A DNA stretch of 64,000 nucleotides from Salipiger aestuarii (GTDB lineage Bacteria; Pseudomonadota; Alphaproteobacteria; Rhodobacterales; Rhodobacteraceae), in contig NZ_QLMG01000007.1 in NCBI RefSeq assembly GCF_003259905.1, positions 1 to 64,000 of the forward strand. Direction: 5' to 3'. The position numbers and the translations under genes were made by a program. This document shows positions 43,829 to 53,309 of this stretch, one piece after another. Position 1 is the first letter of the stretch, and every line of letters starts with the position of its first letter. The notes beneath the pieces were generated by a model. The model was not told the DNA's origin and did no database searches. It saw only the letters and a program-made list of their open reading frames with translations.

Positions 43829-45124
43829 CTAGAAGAAACACGGTTTCGTCACGCTCTGGCCCTGCCGGATCCAGTCATGCACCGCTGCGACCTGTTCCGC
43901 CTTGCGTTCCCATGTAAAATGGCTCTGGACCCGCTGGCGCGCCGCGGCCGCCATGGGGGCAAGGCGTTCGGGCGTTTCGGCCAGCCGCGCCAGTTCGCGG
44001 GCAAACCCGGCGACGATGTCGGCGCGTGTGCCGCACGGCACCTTTAGTCCGGTGCCGGGCACGACCAGTTCGCCGGGGCCGGCGTAATCGACGATCAGGG
44101 GCACCACCCCCAGCGCCATCGCCTCCAGCACGACCCCGCCGCCAAACTCGCGGATCGAGGGAAAGGACAGCAGGTGGCAGCGGGCCATGATGTCCTGCAC
44201 CTCGCGGTGGTCCTTCCAGCCGTGAAAGGTGATGGCGTGCGCGATCCCCAGCCTTGCGGCCTGCGCCCGCAGATCGGCGCCCATCGGACCGTCGCCGATC
44301 ATCTCCAGCGTCAGGCGCCCGTCGCGCAGCAGATCCGCGGCGGCGTCCAGCAGCATGTCCGGCCCCTTGTAGGGCACCAGCCGGCCAACGAAACAGGCGC
44401 GCAGCCCCCCCGGCGCGGGGGAGGCGGCGCGGTTGAACCGGGCCGGGTCGATGCCGTTTTCGGGAATGTAAAAGGTCTTGTCGCGGTAGCGCGAAGGGAT
44501 CTCGGATTCGGTGTGGCGCGACCCCACCAGGATCGCGGCAGCCTGATCCAGCGTCGCATTGCGCCCCGGCAGCATCTTGTAGGCCCCGCGCAGGTAGCTG
44601 AGCCATTCACGTTCGGCCCGGCGTTCGGTTTCGAACCCCCTGGGCCAGGGCACGCCGCCATTCAGCGGCCCGAGCACAAAGGGCACCCCCGCCCGCGCGC
44701 AACGCCCCGCAAGCGACGAGGGCACCGTCGGCGACAGCGGCGTGACACGGTGAACCACATGCCACGCGCCGCTGCGGATCTCATCGCCGAACCGCTGCCA
44801 GACCAGCCGTTCGAACCACGGATAGCTAAGTGCATTGACGGCCTGAACCATGGTCCAGCCCTTGCCTTCGCCCATGCGCAGCCGTTCGGCCAGCTTCCAG
44901 GCCGGGCGGGCAAGCGCCTCGGAATCGATGGCGGTGAAATCCAGGCGCTCGGTCAGCCCGGCGCGCAGGAACGCGTCCCGGTTGCGCAGTTGCGTCACGA
45001 TATGCACCTCCGCCACCTGGCGCAGCGCGGTGGCCAGCGACCACCCGACCAGCGGAACGCTGACCCATTCGGGGTTGGCGGCTTCGGCGATCACAAGCAC
45101 CCGGTGCCGCGATTTGTCAAACAT
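43829..45124 (-). CDS. GT4-family glycosyltransferase
   Basis: 431 residues, GT-B fold. HRVLVIAEAANPEWVSVPLVG begins the acceptor domain. The donor half has RACFVGRLVPYKGPDMLLDAA, EMIGDGPMGADLRAQA and SIREFGGGVVLEAMALGVVP with the EFGGGVVLEAM motif. It is 35 bases downstream of the Wzy-like gene on the same strand. A 228-base gap with no visible gene separates it from the acyltransferase. Confidence 0.9.
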   Translation of the reverse strand: MFDKSRHRVLVIAEAANPEWVSVPLVGWSLATALRQVAEVHIVTQLRNRDAFLRAGLTERLDFTAIDSEALARPAWKLAERLRMGEGKGWTMVQAVNALSYPWFERLVWQRFGDEIRSGAWHVVHRVTPLSPTVPSSLAGRCARAGVPFVLGPLNGGVPWPRGFETERRAEREWLSYLRGAYKMLPGRNATLDQAAAILVGSRHTESEIPSRYRDKTFYIPENGIDPARFNRAASPAPGGLRACFVGRLVPYKGPDMLLDAAADLLRDGRLTLEMIGDGPMGADLRAQAARLGIAHAITFHGWKDHREVQDIMARCHLLSFPSIREFGGGVVLEAMALGVVPLIVDYAGPGELVVPGTGLKVPCGTRADIVAGFARELARLAETPERLAPMAAAARQRVQSHFTWERKAEQVAAVHDWIRQGQSVTKPCFF

Positions 45125-45159
45125 CTGTTCCCCCCTTGGTCACGCGGTGCACAGGCCAC

Positions 45160-46572
45160 TCACATGATGGATTGCCACTTGAGCGCCTTGTCCCCGGCCA
45201 GCCCGCGCTTGATCCGCGCGGCTTTCAACGACTCGGCGTAGCCCGTCAGCGCCCCGGCGACCATCCAGGTCAGCGGCGTCAGCGTCGCGTTCGGGATCAT
45301 GTCGAAGACGTTGATCGCCAGCATCAGCGACAACGGTGCAACAAAGGGCGAGATCCGGTCTTCCTTCGCTGCCACCGCTTCGCGCCAGAGTAACACGAGT
45401 GGCAGCACCAGCAGGCCGAATTCCGCCAGAAAACCGACCCAGCCATAAATCCCGATGACGATGATCCAGCGCCCGTCGGTCACCGACAGGATGATGCCCG
45501 ACACCGGGTCAAGGATGTGATTCCGCCCCCAGCTGCCCCAGCCGAACACCGGCTTTTCATAGGCTCGGTCCAGCAGGGTGTTTTCGTTGTCGAAGCGGAA
45601 TTCCAGAGAATGGGCGCGTTCCGGGTCGATGTTGGCGGCGGCGGCCAGGATGCGGTCCTCGGGGACCAGATGGGCGCCTTTCAAAATCGGGTAGCCGATC
45701 GCCAGCAAGCCGATCAGGATGGCCACCCTGATCTGCATGAGCCGGGTAAAGAACACCACCATCGGAATCAGCGCCACCGCAAAGATCAGCGCGCCCAGCG
45801 ATTTCGCCAGCACCAGAATTGCCGTCAGGTACAGCGCGGCGGCAAGGATCTTGATGTTGTGCATCCGCGCGTCCAGCCGCCACAGCGCGAACCCCGCCAC
45901 CGCCGAGGTGAAGATAAAGAACGCCACCCACAGCCCGTGATACAGGAACACCACCGGACGATACCCCCCCGCCCGGATCGACTGGCCGAACAGGTGCTGG
46001 TAATAGCCGTAGATCCAGTTGTTGAGCTGAGGCGACAGGCGCATCTCGATCAGCATGAGCAGGCTGTAGACCAGCCCGCCGACCAGCAGCGCCAGCAGGA
46101 AATAACGCTGCGCTCCGCCGCTGATGAGGTATTGCCGTGCCAGCAGGAACGGCAGGATCAGCAGGAATTGCTGCACGATCAGCGCCAGCGCGTCCTTGAT
46201 GCCCAGCGCGGGCAGGCCGATCTGGCCCCAGAACACCGGCTCGGTATTGCCCAGCGCCGTCATGATCGGTGACAGCACGAACACCAGCAGCAGCCCGCGG
46301 CCCAGCAGTGACCGCGGCAGCAGGGTCGCGCCCTCGGGGCCCTGGGGGCCGTATTTCCACAGGCAAAAGGCAAAGGCGGTCAGCGCCGGGATGTTGTGCT
46401 TGTTCAGCGGCGGCATCAGCGGCAGGTCAAAGGCGGCGGGCGGTTCGGGCAGAAACAGGTAGCCCACCACCAGCGACAGGATCAGCGCCCGGTCCGCCGC
46501 GAGCCGGCGAAACAGCGCAATGGTCACCACCGGCCAGATGGCCAGCATCAGATAGGCAAGAGGGTTCGGCAT
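45160..46572 (-). CDS. Wzy/O-antigen-ligase-like membrane protein
   Basis: 470 residues with about 12 hydrophobic helices (LAYLMLAIWPVVTIALF, FLLALLVGGLVYSLLMLIEM, FLAEFGLLVLPLVLLW). A large loop between residues about 300-370 carries EFRFDNENTLLDRAYEKPVFGWG, which resembles the Wzy_C loop of polymerases and ligases. Its place beside glycosyltransferases supports repeat-unit polymerisation. A WaaL-type ligase is the alternative; sequence alone does not separate them. Confidence 0.75.
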   Translation of the reverse strand: MPNPLAYLMLAIWPVVTIALFRRLAADRALILSLVVGYLFLPEPPAAFDLPLMPPLNKHNIPALTAFAFCLWKYGPQGPEGATLLPRSLLGRGLLLVFVLSPIMTALGNTEPVFWGQIGLPALGIKDALALIVQQFLLILPFLLARQYLISGGAQRYFLLALLVGGLVYSLLMLIEMRLSPQLNNWIYGYYQHLFGQSIRAGGYRPVVFLYHGLWVAFFIFTSAVAGFALWRLDARMHNIKILAAALYLTAILVLAKSLGALIFAVALIPMVVFFTRLMQIRVAILIGLLAIGYPILKGAHLVPEDRILAAAANIDPERAHSLEFRFDNENTLLDRAYEKPVFGWGSWGRNHILDPVSGIILSVTDGRWIIVIGIYGWVGFLAEFGLLVLPLVLLWREAVAAKEDRISPFVAPLSLMLAINVFDMIPNATLTPLTWMVAGALTGYAESLKAARIKRGLAGDKALKWQSIM

Positions 46573-46815
46573 CCCGGACGTCGCTCTTTCGCATGACGCG
46601 CCCCGCCGACCCCCCTTTGGTCCCGGCGCGCAGATCCCAGCCTAGCAGCCGGGCGCGCCGCTGTCGCCCCACGCGCTTAAAAAGCTTGTGATTTGGCCAA
46701 TATGGCACATCCGGCCTTTGCGGCGCGCGATTGCCCGCCGCTGGCCATCTTTTCGCCAAGGATCGCTGCATTAAGGGCATGCGGGACGTGGAATTGAAAT
46801 TCGGGGTGATCGGGT
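46573..46815. promoter_or_regulatory. Divergent promoter region between Wzy-like and GT4 genes
   Basis: The 243 bases separate two divergently transcribed genes and hold no ORF of note. The AT-richer part at 46680-46710 (GTGATTTGGCCAATATGGCA) partly matches TATTTGGCCACAGTTTGGTG at 13671-13690, which also lies between two divergent glycan genes. The shared TTTGGCCA core may mark a common regulator site; two copies are weak evidence. Confidence 0.35.
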
Positions 46816-48045
46816 GTGTCAGACCAGCGGTTGAACATCGCATATCTGTGCGATTTTTCACCGCTCGATCCATACATGTATTCGGGCGGTAACAGGCGCA
46901 TACACGATGCGTTGGTGAAACATGTCGGCGAGGTGACGATCCTGCCCCGCGACTGGGGGCTGGCCGAACCGGTCCGGCAGGCGATCCGGCGCCTGCCCGA
47001 CAGTGCCGCGCGGCGGCTGCGATGGCGTGCCCATCTGGCGCTGTCGTCCGTCATCGCGCACCGGGTCGAGGCAGAGCTGGCGCGCGCGCGCTACGATGTG
47101 CTGTTCTGCGCCTATTCGTTTCACTCGCTGCTGGGCGTCACCGTGCCACCGGGCACCGTCACCGCGTTTGCGTCCGATGCGACGCACACCGTCTATCGAA
47201 ATTCTGAAATCGGTGCCGCCTACTCGTCGAAATTTCCCGGCGGGCGGGCGTTTGACGGCTGGGTCGAACGCTGCGAGGCGCGCGTCTACGGTGGCGCGGA
47301 TCTGCTGTTCTGGCCGTCGCGCTGGCTCAAGACCGAAGCGGATGCGCTGTATGGGCTGACGCCCGAGCAATCGTTGATGGTGCCCTGGGGGGCGGGGTTG
47401 GGCCGGGTGCCGCGCGCCGCCTATACGCCGCTGTGCCCCGGCGCGCCGGTGCGCCTGCTGCTGATCGGACGCGACTGGTTCGGCAAGGGCGGCCCCATCG
47501 CCTTTGACACGATGAAGGTGCTGCGCGCGCGGGGCGTCGATGCGCGGCTGACCGTGATCGGCTGCATCCCGCCCGAGTTCCATCGCAGCGAATGGATGAC
47601 CATCCACCCCTCGCTGGACAGGACCGACCCCGAACAGGCGCGGATCTTTGAGGATGCCTTTGACGAGGCGCATTTCCTGGTGCAGCCGTCGTTTGAAAGC
47701 TACGGGTTCGCGTTCTGCGAGGCATCGGCCTATGGGTTGCCGGCGCTGTGCCTTGATGTCGGCGGCGTGCCGGTGTTCGACGGCGAAAACGGTCATGCCC
47801 TGCCGCGCGAAAGCACCCCTGACCAGTTTGCCGACGTGATCGAAAGCTATCTGCGCGATCCGCAGGCCCACGAGGAGCTGTCGCGCAGCGCCCGCGACAC
47901 CTTTGAGGCCCGGCTGAACTGGGATGCCTGGGGGCAGACCGTCGGGCAGCATCTGCGCGATGCGCTGGTGGCACAGCGCGCAACCCCCGAAGCGCCGCCC
48001 GAAGCGGCGGGGTTTGTCCCGTCGGGGGGCTTGTCGGGGGGCTGA
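46816..48045 (+). CDS. GT4-family glycosyltransferase
   Basis: 409 residues starting at a GTG. NIAYLCDFSPLDPYMYSGGNRRIHDAL is the acceptor-domain start of a distinct GT4 subgroup. VRLLLIGRDWFGKGGPIAFDTMK, LTVIGCIPPE and SFESYGFAFCEASAYGLPALCLD hold the donor site with the E-x7-E motif. Last gene of the glycan locus, followed 61 bases later by the molybdoenzyme operon. Residues after about 390 are a low-complexity Pro/Ala/Gly tail. Confidence 0.88.
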   Translation: MSDQRLNIAYLCDFSPLDPYMYSGGNRRIHDALVKHVGEVTILPRDWGLAEPVRQAIRRLPDSAARRLRWRAHLALSSVIAHRVEAELARARYDVLFCAYSFHSLLGVTVPPGTVTAFASDATHTVYRNSEIGAAYSSKFPGGRAFDGWVERCEARVYGGADLLFWPSRWLKTEADALYGLTPEQSLMVPWGAGLGRVPRAAYTPLCPGAPVRLLLIGRDWFGKGGPIAFDTMKVLRARGVDARLTVIGCIPPEFHRSEWMTIHPSLDRTDPEQARIFEDAFDEAHFLVQPSFESYGFAFCEASAYGLPALCLDVGGVPVFDGENGHALPRESTPDQFADVIESYLRDPQAHEELSRSARDTFEARLNWDAWGQTVGQHLRDALVAQRATPEAPPEAAGFVPSGGLSGG

Positions 48046-48106
48046 TCGCGCCCGGCTCTGGTCAGGCGGCGGGCTGTGCCCTAGGATTCGTCACCGGAGG
48101 ACCCGC

Positions 48107-50920
48107 ATGAGCGACCAGCCGACGCCAGACCTTGCCCCCCGCGTCTCGGACACGATCCGCAAGACCACCTGTTACATGTGCGCCTGCCGGTGCGGCATCG
48201 ACGTGCACCTGCGGCAGGGGCGCCCCGTTCTGATCGAAGGCAACCGCGATCACCCGAAAAACCGCGGCGTGCTGTGCGCCAAGGGGGCGGCGGGGCTGAA
48301 ACAGGTGACCTCGCCCGCGCGGCTGCGCGCGCCGTTGCGGCGGGTCGGGCCGCGCGGGTCGGGGCAGTTTCGCGAAATCTCCTGGGACGAGGCGCTGGAC
48401 ACGGCGCTGTCCTGGCTGAAACCGCTGCACGATGCGGCCCCCGAAAAGCTGGCGTTCTTTACCGGGCGCGACCAGTCCCAAAGCCTGACGGGCTGGTGGG
48501 CGGAACAGTTCGGCACCCCCAATCATGCCGCACATGGCGGGCTGTGTTCGGTGAACATGGCGGCGGCGGGGATCTATACGCTGGGCGGATCGTTCTGGGA
48601 ATTCGGCGCGCCCGACTGGGACCACGCCAAGCTGTTGCTGTTGTTCGGCGTGGCCGAGGACCACGACAGCAACCCGATCAAGATGGGACTCGCCCGTCTG
48701 AAGGCGCGCGGCGCCAGAATCGTCGGAGTGAATCCGATCCGGTCGGGCTATAGCGCCATCGCCGACGCATGGGTGGCCATCACGCCGGGCACGGACGGGC
48801 TGTTCATTCTGTCCCTGGTGCATGAACTGCTGAAGGCGGGGCGCATTGATCTGGACTTCCTTGCGCGGTTTTCCAACGCGCCGGTGCTGCTGGACAGCGA
48901 TCCCGCCTCGCCGACCCGGGGGCTGTTCCTGCGCGACGACGCGGGCCGCCCGCAGGTCATCGACCGGCGCACCGGCAAGCTTGCGCCCTGGGACGGGCAG
49001 GGCGTGCAGCCCGACCTGCGCGGACGCCTGCGCCGCGCCGGGGTCACGCATGTGTCGGTGATGCACGAGATGGCCGACCGCTACCTTGCGCCGCACTGGG
49101 CCCCCGAAGCGGTCGCGGGGCGCTGCGGCGTGACCCCGGCACAGATCCGGCGCATTGCCGCCGAACTGGCGCGCGCCGCGTTTGACGACCCGGTGATCCT
49201 GCACCGCCCCTGGACCGATTTTCGCGGTCACCGCCACGACAGCATGGTCGGGCGCGCCGTGGCGGTGCACGCCATGCGCGGGATTTCGGCCCATTCCAAC
49301 GGGTTCCAGACGGCGCGTGCGCTGCACCTGTTGCAGACCCTGCTGGGCGCCGTCGAAACGCCCGGCAGCTTTCGCTTCAAGCCACCCTACCCCAAACCCG
49401 CCGACGCGCACCCCAGACCGCATTCCCGCACCACGCCGGGCCAGCCGCTGCCCGGCCCCGCGCTGGGCTATCCCCAGGGCCCCGAGGATCTGGCCCTGCG
49501 CCCCGATGGCACGCCCGCGCGCATCGACAAGGCGTTCAGCTGGGAAAACCCGCTGTCGGTGCACGGGCTGTTGCACATGGTGATCCCGAACGCGGCGGCG
49601 GGCGATCCATACCGCATCGACACGCTGTTTCTGTATATGGCGAACATGGCATGGAATTCGTCGATGAACACCCGCGGCACCATCGACATGCTGACCGCGC
49701 AGGACGGCGACGGCTACGTCATTCCGCATATCATCGTCAGTGATGCCTACAGTTCGGAAACCGTAGCCTATGCGGATCTTGTGCTGCCCGACACGACCTA
49801 TCTGGAACGGCACGATTGCATCTCGCTTCTGGACCGGCCGATTTCCGAACCTGACAGGGCCGCCGATGCGATCCGCTGGCCGGTCGTGACGCCCGACCGC
49901 GATGTGCGGCCGTTCCAGTCGGTGCTGCTGGATCTCGGCGCGCGGCTGGGCCTGCCGGGGATGACCCGGAACGGTGCGCCGCGCTACCGCGATTACGCCG
50001 ATTACATCACCACCCACGAACGCCGCCCCGGCATCGGACCGCTTGCGGGATGGCGTTCCGGCCCGGCCGGCATTGCCCATGGGCGGGGCGACCCGAACGA
50101 AGCGCAGTTGCAAAGCTACATCGCCAATGGCGGCGTTTTTCAGGCGGAAATCCCTGCCGAGGCGCAATATTTCAAACCCTGGAACGCCGCCTATCAGGAC
50201 TGGGCCGTGACATTCGGCCTGGCCGACGCGCCGCAACCCTACCTGATCCAGCTGTGGTGCGAGCCGCTGCGCCGCTTTCAGCTTGCCGCCGAAGGCCACG
50301 GGGTCATCCAGCCGCCCGACCACCTGCGCGGGCGCATCATCGCCACGCATGACCCGCTGCCCGGCTGGCACGCCCCGATGTCGGACGGGTTCGAGGACCC
50401 GGTCGAATACCCCATTCATGCACTGTCCCAGCGGCCCATGGCGATGTATCACAGCTGGGGCAGCCAGAACGCCTGGCTGCGCCAGATCCACGGCCACAAT
50501 CCGCTGTACCTGCCCACGCTCTGGTGGGACCGGCTGACCCTGAAGGAAGGCGACTGGGTGCGGGTGATCTCGTCCCGTGGCACGCTGACGGTGCCCGCCG
50601 CGCATATGGCCGCGCTGAACCCCCACACGGTCTGGACCTGGAACGCCATCGGCAAGCGCAAGGGGGCCTGGGGCCTTGACCCCGCCGCGCCCGAGGCGAC
50701 GCGGGGCTTCCTGCTGAACCATATCATTTCAGAGTTGTTGCCCGATCGCGGGGATGGGCGGCGCTGGGCGAACAGCGATCCGGTGACGGGGCAGGCGGCC
50801 TGGTTCGACCTGCGGGTGCGGCTTGAGAAATCTGCCGCCCCGACTGAATCCCAACCCGCCTTCGCGCCCGTCTCGCCGCCCCCCGGCACAGGGCCGTCGG
50901 CGACGGAGGATGCGTGTTGA
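48107..50920 (+). CDS. soeA: Molybdopterin oxidoreductase, probable sulfite dehydrogenase subunit A
   Basis: 937 residues; the ATG follows CCGGAGGA. CYMCACRCGIDVHL and, later, NRGVLCAKG give the four cysteines of an N-terminal [4Fe-4S] cluster in the CX2CX3CX~27C spacing of the DMSO-reductase family. HGGLCSVNMAAAG supplies a candidate molybdenum ligand. No Tat signal is present, which matches the cytoplasmic SoeA type rather than periplasmic homologues. A C-terminal molybdopterin-binding domain is complete. With the Fe-S and membrane subunits downstream, it would oxidise sulfite to sulfate and pass electrons to quinone. A thiosulfate or polysulfide reductase remains possible. Confidence 0.72.
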   Translation: MSDQPTPDLAPRVSDTIRKTTCYMCACRCGIDVHLRQGRPVLIEGNRDHPKNRGVLCAKGAAGLKQVTSPARLRAPLRRVGPRGSGQFREISWDEALDTALSWLKPLHDAAPEKLAFFTGRDQSQSLTGWWAEQFGTPNHAAHGGLCSVNMAAAGIYTLGGSFWEFGAPDWDHAKLLLLFGVAEDHDSNPIKMGLARLKARGARIVGVNPIRSGYSAIADAWVAITPGTDGLFILSLVHELLKAGRIDLDFLARFSNAPVLLDSDPASPTRGLFLRDDAGRPQVIDRRTGKLAPWDGQGVQPDLRGRLRRAGVTHVSVMHEMADRYLAPHWAPEAVAGRCGVTPAQIRRIAAELARAAFDDPVILHRPWTDFRGHRHDSMVGRAVAVHAMRGISAHSNGFQTARALHLLQTLLGAVETPGSFRFKPPYPKPADAHPRPHSRTTPGQPLPGPALGYPQGPEDLALRPDGTPARIDKAFSWENPLSVHGLLHMVIPNAAAGDPYRIDTLFLYMANMAWNSSMNTRGTIDMLTAQDGDGYVIPHIIVSDAYSSETVAYADLVLPDTTYLERHDCISLLDRPISEPDRAADAIRWPVVTPDRDVRPFQSVLLDLGARLGLPGMTRNGAPRYRDYADYITTHERRPGIGPLAGWRSGPAGIAHGRGDPNEAQLQSYIANGGVFQAEIPAEAQYFKPWNAAYQDWAVTFGLADAPQPYLIQLWCEPLRRFQLAAEGHGVIQPPDHLRGRIIATHDPLPGWHAPMSDGFEDPVEYPIHALSQRPMAMYHSWGSQNAWLRQIHGHNPLYLPTLWWDRLTLKEGDWVRVISSRGTLTVPAAHMAALNPHTVWTWNAIGKRKGAWGLDPAAPEATRGFLLNHIISELLPDRGDGRRWANSDPVTGQAAWFDLRVRLEKSAAPTESQPAFAPVSPPPGTGPSATEDAC

Positions 50921-51028
50921 AACACTGTTTACCATCGGGGCAATCACGCCATTGTTTCCGGTTTGGTGCCCAATTCTTGCCGGAATACGGGCGCAGCGTC
51001 GTTTTGCGAACGGTACAGGAGACGGCGC

Positions 51029-51625
51029 ATGACAAGACCGGACAAAACGGGGCTGGAGCCTGCGCGCCCGTCGCAACCCTCCTGGGGGGATTACGCGGGC
51101 GAGGGCATCTGGTCCTACCATGCGACGAACCGCGAAATCCGCGAGCTGGCCATGCCCGCGCGGGTGCGCGACCTGATGACCCGCGTGGCCGAAGGCTACG
51201 TCGAAAGGCTGCCCGCGCTTTACACCGACTGGTCGCTGGACGACCCGCGCGGCCAGTGGGAGGCCTTTCCCGAACAACAGGTGTTCAGGGTCACCACGGT
51301 AAAAAGGCGGGTCTGGTACGCGCGCTACGGGCTGCTGTCATCGTGGAACCACGAAACCCACAGCTGGCTGTGGGCCTGGGCGTTTCCCAAAGACTGGAAG
51401 ATGCCGGCGGGCGTCGTCGCGCCGGCCTGGGCGCTGCACCGCGAAGCGGCACGCAAGGGCTGGGCCGCCGGGCTGGAACCGTCCTTGCTGGTCAACGAGG
51501 GCGAGGCGATGCGGCTGGCCTGCCTTGCGGCGCATGTCTCCGGGCTGCCGCTGATCTACCGGGCCAGGGTGAATGCGGTGAACACGCAGTTCTTTGTGCT
51601 GGAACAGCCGGTCTGGGCCAGTTGA
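51029..51625 (+). CDS. Unknown protein inside the sulfite-dehydrogenase operon
   Basis: 198 residues; the ATG follows ACAGGAGAC. I do not recognise the family. It has no signal peptide or membrane helix, few cysteines, and many tryptophans (VWYARYGLLSSWNHETHSWLW). It is arranged as an alpha/beta protein with a DDPRGQWEAFPEQQVFRVTT segment. It lies between the molybdoprotein and Fe-S genes, where a maturation chaperone would be plausible, but it shows no similarity I can see to TorD-type chaperones, so that role is only an inference from position. Confidence 0.7.
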   Translation: MTRPDKTGLEPARPSQPSWGDYAGEGIWSYHATNREIRELAMPARVRDLMTRVAEGYVERLPALYTDWSLDDPRGQWEAFPEQQVFRVTTVKRRVWYARYGLLSSWNHETHSWLWAWAFPKDWKMPAGVVAPAWALHREAARKGWAAGLEPSLLVNEGEAMRLACLAAHVSGLPLIYRARVNAVNTQFFVLEQPVWAS

Positions 51626-51644
51626 TCGCGCGGGGGGCGGCGCG

Positions 51645-52406
51645 ATGACCGCGCTGCCGCCGGAACCTGTCCGCAAGCTGGGGCTGGTGATCGACCTTGA
51701 CACCTGCGTCGGATGTCATGCCTGCGTCATCGCCTGCAAAGGGTGGAACGACGTCGCCTACGGCGCGCCGCTCGGCGATGCGGACGCGTATGGCGCAGAT
51801 CCTTCGGGCGCCTTTCTGAACCGGGTCCACAGCTATGAGGTGCAGCCCCCCGATGGCCCCGCCCAGCATGTGCATTTCCCGCGTTCCTGCCTGCATTGCG
51901 ACTCGGCGCCTTGCGTGCCGGTGTGCCCGACCGGGGCCAGCTACAAGCGCGCCGAGGACGGCATCGTGCTGGTCAACGAAGACGCGTGCATCGGCTGCGG
52001 GCTGTGCGCCTGGGCCTGCCCTTATGGCGCGCGCGAAATGGACCCGTCGGCGGGGGTGATGAAGAAATGCACGCTGTGCGTGGATCGCATTTACAACGAC
52101 GCGCTTCCCGAACAGGACCGCGAACCGGCCTGCGTGCGCACCTGCCCCAGCAATGCCCGCCATTTCGGAGACCTCGCCGACCCCGAAAGCGCGGCGTCGC
52201 AGCTGGTCGAGGCGCGTGGCGGTTTCGCGCTGATGCCCGAAACGGGCGCGGCGCCGGTCAACCGCTACCTGCCGCCCCGCGAAAAGGACTGGGATGAAAC
52301 GGGGTGGGGTGATGAAACCGACGTGCTGGCCCCCTGGCTGGCCCCGGTGGCCGAAGAACCGCAGGGCTTTCTGGGCTGGCTCGACCGGACGCTGGGCAAG
52401 GTATAA
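51645..52406 (+). CDS. soeB: Four-cluster ferredoxin subunit, probable sulfite dehydrogenase subunit B
   Basis: 253 residues with the DmsB/NrfC pattern: DLDTCVGCHACVIACKGWN, CLHCDSAPCVPVCPTGA, ACIGCGLCAWACPYGARE, and KKCTLCVDRIYN with a later CVRTCPS. Together they make sixteen cysteines for four [4Fe-4S] clusters. It is a cytoplasmic electron-transfer subunit without a signal peptide. It would connect the molybdoprotein to the membrane anchor encoded nine bases downstream. The ATG at 51645 is the natural start. Confidence 0.88.
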   Translation: MTALPPEPVRKLGLVIDLDTCVGCHACVIACKGWNDVAYGAPLGDADAYGADPSGAFLNRVHSYEVQPPDGPAQHVHFPRSCLHCDSAPCVPVCPTGASYKRAEDGIVLVNEDACIGCGLCAWACPYGAREMDPSAGVMKKCTLCVDRIYNDALPEQDREPACVRTCPSNARHFGDLADPESAASQLVEARGGFALMPETGAAPVNRYLPPREKDWDETGWGDETDVLAPWLAPVAEEPQGFLGWLDRTLGKV

Positions 52407-52415
52407 GGGGGCGGC

Positions 52416-53309
52416 ATGCATCCCGCACGGTCCCTCATCGCCTTTACCACGCTTTCGGGGCTTGGCTTTGGCCTGCTGGCCTGGCTGGGCATCGATCCGA
52501 CGCCGCCCACCGGGGCGGTGGCGGCGGCGTTTTATCTTGTCGCGGCGGCACTGGCGCTGGCGGGGCTGGGCGTCTCGGCGTTGCACCTGCGCCGCCCGGA
52601 ACGCGCATGGCGGGCGTTTCGCGAATGGCGCACCAGCTGGCTGTCGCGTGAAGCCTGGACGGCGGCGCTGGCGCTGGCCCTGTCCGGCGCGCAGGGGCTG
52701 TTGCTGACCTTTGGCACAGGGTTGTTGCCGGCCTTGGGCATGGGGCTGGCGCCGCTGGGCTGGCTGGCGGCGGCGGCGGCGCTGGGCACGGTGCTGTGCA
52801 CGGCGATGATCTATGCGCAGCTAGCGACGGTGCCGCGCTGGCACCACTGGTCGACCCCGGCGCTGTTTCTGGCGCTGGCGATCACGGGGGGCGCGCTGTT
52901 GTCGGGACGTATCGCCGTGGCAAGCGTCGCGCTTGCGCTGACCGGCGCGCTGCAACTGTGGTGCTGGTGGGACGGCGACAAACGCTTTGCGCGCGCCGGG
53001 CATAGCCTTGCCACGGCGACCGGACTGGGTGGCATCGGTACTCCGCGCCCGCTGTTTCCGGCGCATACTGCCCGCAGCTATGTGATGGATGAAATGGTCT
53101 GCACCGTAGGGCGCCGCCATGCGCGAAAGCTGCGGGCGCTGTCGCTGGCGCTGATGACGGTGCTGCCGGTGGTGCTGCTGCAACTCCCCATGCCGCATCT
53201 TTTCGGTTTTCTGGCCCTTGTTTCTCATGTGATTGGGGTGTTTGTGTCGCGCTGGTTGTTCTTTGCCGAGGCCGAACATGTCTCGGGCCTCTACTACGGG
53301 AGACGCTGA
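52416..53309 (+). CDS. soeC: DmsC-like membrane anchor, probable sulfite dehydrogenase subunit C
   Basis: 297 residues with about eight hydrophobic helices (LSGLGFGLLAWLGIDPTPP, GLAPLGWLAAAAALGTVLC). The N-terminal SLIAFTTLSGLGFGLLAWLG and the RWHHWSTPALFLAL segment are typical of DmsC-type quinone-binding anchors. HLFGFLALVSHVIGVFVSRW near the end supplies histidines that could lie at a quinone or haem site. It completes the three-subunit complex in the inner membrane. Confidence 0.85.
   Translation: MHPARSLIAFTTLSGLGFGLLAWLGIDPTPPTGAVAAAFYLVAAALALAGLGVSALHLRRPERAWRAFREWRTSWLSREAWTAALALALSGAQGLLLTFGTGLLPALGMGLAPLGWLAAAAALGTVLCTAMIYAQLATVPRWHHWSTPALFLALAITGGALLSGRIAVASVALALTGALQLWCWWDGDKRFARAGHSLATATGLGGIGTPRPLFPAHTARSYVMDEMVCTVGRRHARKLRALSLALMTVLPVVLLQLPMPHLFGFLALVSHVIGVFVSRWLFFAEAEHVSGLYYGRR

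Noticed and set aside
48062-50722. 886-codon minus-strand frame opposite the molybdoprotein gene
   Set aside because: Shadow of a gene with clear Fe-S and molybdopterin motifs.
48107-50920. Assimilatory nitrate reductase or formate dehydrogenase
   Set aside because: No selenocysteine or Cys active-site context of formate dehydrogenase is seen, and the four-cluster Fe-S and DmsC-like partners fit a quinone-linked DMSO-reductase-family complex instead.
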